Assembly: GCA_949128015.1 (NCBI GenBank)
Contig: CASBRC010000116.1
Coordinates: forward strand, 1 to 6,343
DNA from: Synechococcales cyanobacterium PMM_0003
GTDB taxonomy: Bacteria > Cyanobacteriota > Cyanobacteriia > Pseudanabaenales > Pseudanabaenaceae
Direction of reading: 5' to 3'
Length of the DNA stretch: 6,343 nt
Both the position numbers and the translations under genes were made by a program. The notes below the pieces were generated by a model. That model searched no databases, was not told the DNA's origin, and saw only the letters and a program-made list of their open reading frames with translations. Below, one piece after another: positions 4,833 through 6,343 of the stretch (position 1 is its first letter; every line of letters begins with the position of its first letter).

Positions 4833-6343
4833 CTAGAACGAGAATGTGGTACGGATTACACCAACAGTTGCAGTACCGTTAGCACTGTTGCTACCTTGGT
4901 TGAATACGAAGTACACACCAGGAGTGATGCTGATGTTCTTGGAAACACGGAAGCGATAGAAGGTTTCCAAGTGATAAGGAGTGCTAGGACTGGCACCCGC
5001 TCCGCCACTAACGCTGCTTGTAAAAAGTGGTTGACCAAACATAACAGCGGCTAGATCGCCTTCGCTAAATAGATCTTTAGCAGAGAGTGCAGCTGCCCAG
5101 CTAGTAAAGGTTGCAGATGCAGGATTAGCACCATTATTAACGCTAAAGTTGGTGAAAGTCCAAGAACCCCAAGTGTTAAAGGTAAGCTTCTTGGTGATGT
5201 CCCAAACCAAGCTACCGACAACCGTGTCGCTTTTGAATCCACTCTGACCGAAATTACCAGGCAGAACGGTATAAGTGTCAGCATTTAACCCAGAGCCAAG
5301 GGAGGTAGAAGTAGCGGAGGCGTTTGTTGGATTGTAAGAATTCGCGTAACCAATACCCAGAGTCAATGCATCAGATGGCTTAACAACCAACTGAGCAGCA
5401 AGTTTTGTATCGCCACCAGTTACACCACCGGGGCCAGTTGCATTACCAGCATTAGAAGCGCTGTACATCAGTTCAAGATTCGCTTGATTATTGAACTTAA
5501 AGTTCAAACCAGCAACTGCTAAACCACTATCACGACCACTAGATGCGATACGGATTAAAGGATTGAAACGACCAAAGCGAGAAATTGTACCTTGACCATC
5601 ACTTTCAAGAGGATTCAAAGGACTGATGACATCTTCAGGAGCGCCGATCGGTGCAACATAAGCGGTGATGTTGTCACCAATGGGGAATCTATAGAACAGA
5701 CGACCAATATTAAATGAATTGTTCGTATTAGTGTCAAAAGATAGACGGCTAGCGTTGGGAACCCCTAAAGCTGTACCAATGTTAGGATTGTTACCTGATT
5801 CCAGACGGGTTCTTAACAAGTCTTTGCCAGTGAAGCTAGTATCTAGGTTAAGACGAACACGATAGCTGAAGGTAGTGTTAGTTTTGTCCAAAGGAGCACC
5901 AACGCCATCAGAAGCAGCAGCTAAAGCCATGACTGCTTCGCCGCGTAGCTTGGTGGTGGTAGAAAACTGTTGAGCTTCGAGCTTAGCAGTCTTAGCATCG
6001 AGAGCATCTACACGACCGCGAAGGGTTGCGAGTTCAGCCGCAAACTCTTCTTGAAGCTTTTGTAAGGTGGCGAGGTCTTCTTTACTGACCTTATCAGCCA
6101 AACCTGCGGAGATAATTTCATTGATCTTGTCCAAGCAAGCATTCAAACCAGCAGCAAATTCAAAACGGCTAGTTGCTTGTTTGCCACGGAAAGTACTGTC
6201 AGGATAGCCAGCGATACAACCGTAGCGCTCTACCAAAGATTGCAACGCGGTGAAAGCCCAGTCAGTAGGACGAACATCGCTAAGTTGAGATACTGAAGTT
6301 ACATTTTGAGCTACTGCACTAGGACGAACCAAGCTGTCAGTAG
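4833..6343 (-). CDS. SLH-domain outer-membrane porin, OprB/SomB-like (N-terminus cut by window edge)
   Basis: The 502 visible residues form a cyanobacterial major outer-membrane porin. Counting from the first complete codon, an S-layer homology domain spans about 19-75 (SQLSDVRPTDWAFTALQSL onward, with RYGCIAGYPD and SRFEFAAGLNACLD). It anchors the protein to peptidoglycan-linked polymer. A helical coiled-coil linker follows at about 81-125. From about 129 to the end is an OprB-type beta barrel rich in Gly, Asn, Ser and aromatic residues. It finishes in TTFSF; a C-terminal Phe is the usual outer-membrane assembly signal. Such porins pass small solutes, inorganic ions or possibly iron. The frame stays open to the window edge, so the signal peptide and true start lie outside; the TTG at 6332 encodes an internal Leu rather than a start. 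Codon use favours C-ending codons for Asn and Phe, suggesting high expression, and the visible gene has no HIP1 octamer. Confidence 0.9.
   Translation of the reverse strand, partial: TDSLVRPSAVAQNVTSVSQLSDVRPTDWAFTALQSLVERYGCIAGYPDSTFRGKQATSRFEFAAGLNACLDKINEIISAGLADKVSKEDLATLQKLQEEFAAELATLRGRVDALDAKTAKLEAQQFSTTTKLRGEAVMALAAASDGVGAPLDKTNTTFSYRVRLNLDTSFTGKDLLRTRLESGNNPNIGTALGVPNASRLSFDTNTNNSFNIGRLFYRFPIGDNITAYVAPIGAPEDVISPLNPLESDGQGTISRFGRFNPLIRIASSGRDSGLAVAGLNFKFNNQANLELMYSASNAGNATGPGGVTGGDTKLAAQLVVKPSDALTLGIGYANSYNPTNASATSTSLGSGLNADTYTVLPGNFGQSGFKSDTVVGSLVWDITKKLTFNTWGSWTFTNFSVNNGANPASATFTSWAAALSAKDLFSEGDLAAVMFGQPLFTSSVSGGAGASPSTPYHLETFYRFRVSKNISITPGVYFVFNQGSNSANGTATVGVIRTTFSF

Noticed and set aside
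4856..5284. Two minus strand open frames of 60 and 77 codons inside the porin
   Set aside because: Both are shifted-frame readings of the porin barrel; the porin frame itself is uninterrupted and ends in a typical C-terminal Phe.
6330..6332. TTG as the start codon of the porin
   Set aside because: The frame remains open upstream to the window edge (Thr-Asp-Ser-Leu-Val-Arg), and the protein would otherwise lack the signal peptide an outer-membrane porin needs.

Overview
The window looks like a chromosomal segment of a cyanobacterium, probably a filamentous or Pseudanabaena-like lineage (the genus is a guess). Three things support this. There are twelve copies of the HIP1 octamer GCGATCGC between 603 and 4145. 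Several genes belong to families typical of cyanobacteria: a DUF3119 membrane protein, NblB, and an SLH-plus-OprB porin. The AT-rich intergenic DNA also carries dense GC-rich palindromes.

Layout, left to right. Positions 1-371 are non-coding. They start with a perfect 20-bp hairpin and end with a near-ideal CRP-type operator (288-303) in front of an HD-domain phosphohydrolase gene (372-1586, +). Converging on that gene is an FGGY-family sugar kinase (1623-2954, -), which resembles the cyanobacterial/plastid D-ribulose kinase group. Behind the kinase on the same strand lies a DUF3119 membrane protein (3059-3466, -). The 104-bp gap between these two holds three successive palindromes, and the last one contains the DUF3119 stop codon.

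A divergent intergenic region (3467-3647) separates these from a two-gene + strand unit: a small conserved protein of about 80 aa (3648-3890) followed by an NblB-like HEAT-repeat protein (about 3906-4589). The 243-bp gap after nblB holds a 133-bp imperfect inverted-repeat element and then a perfect 24-bp-stem bidirectional terminator. The terminator also serves the converging outer-membrane porin gene (4833 to the right edge, -), whose N-terminus and signal peptide lie outside the window.

How the genes work together: only the small protein and nblB look like an operon. The rest read as independent housekeeping or physiological genes: nucleotide metabolism, pentose phosphorylation, phycobilisome handling and outer-membrane uptake. 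I see no defence island, CRISPR, phage, transposase or biosynthetic cluster. The points most worth checking are the CRP-type site, the uncharacterised partner of nblB, and the repeat and palindrome families.
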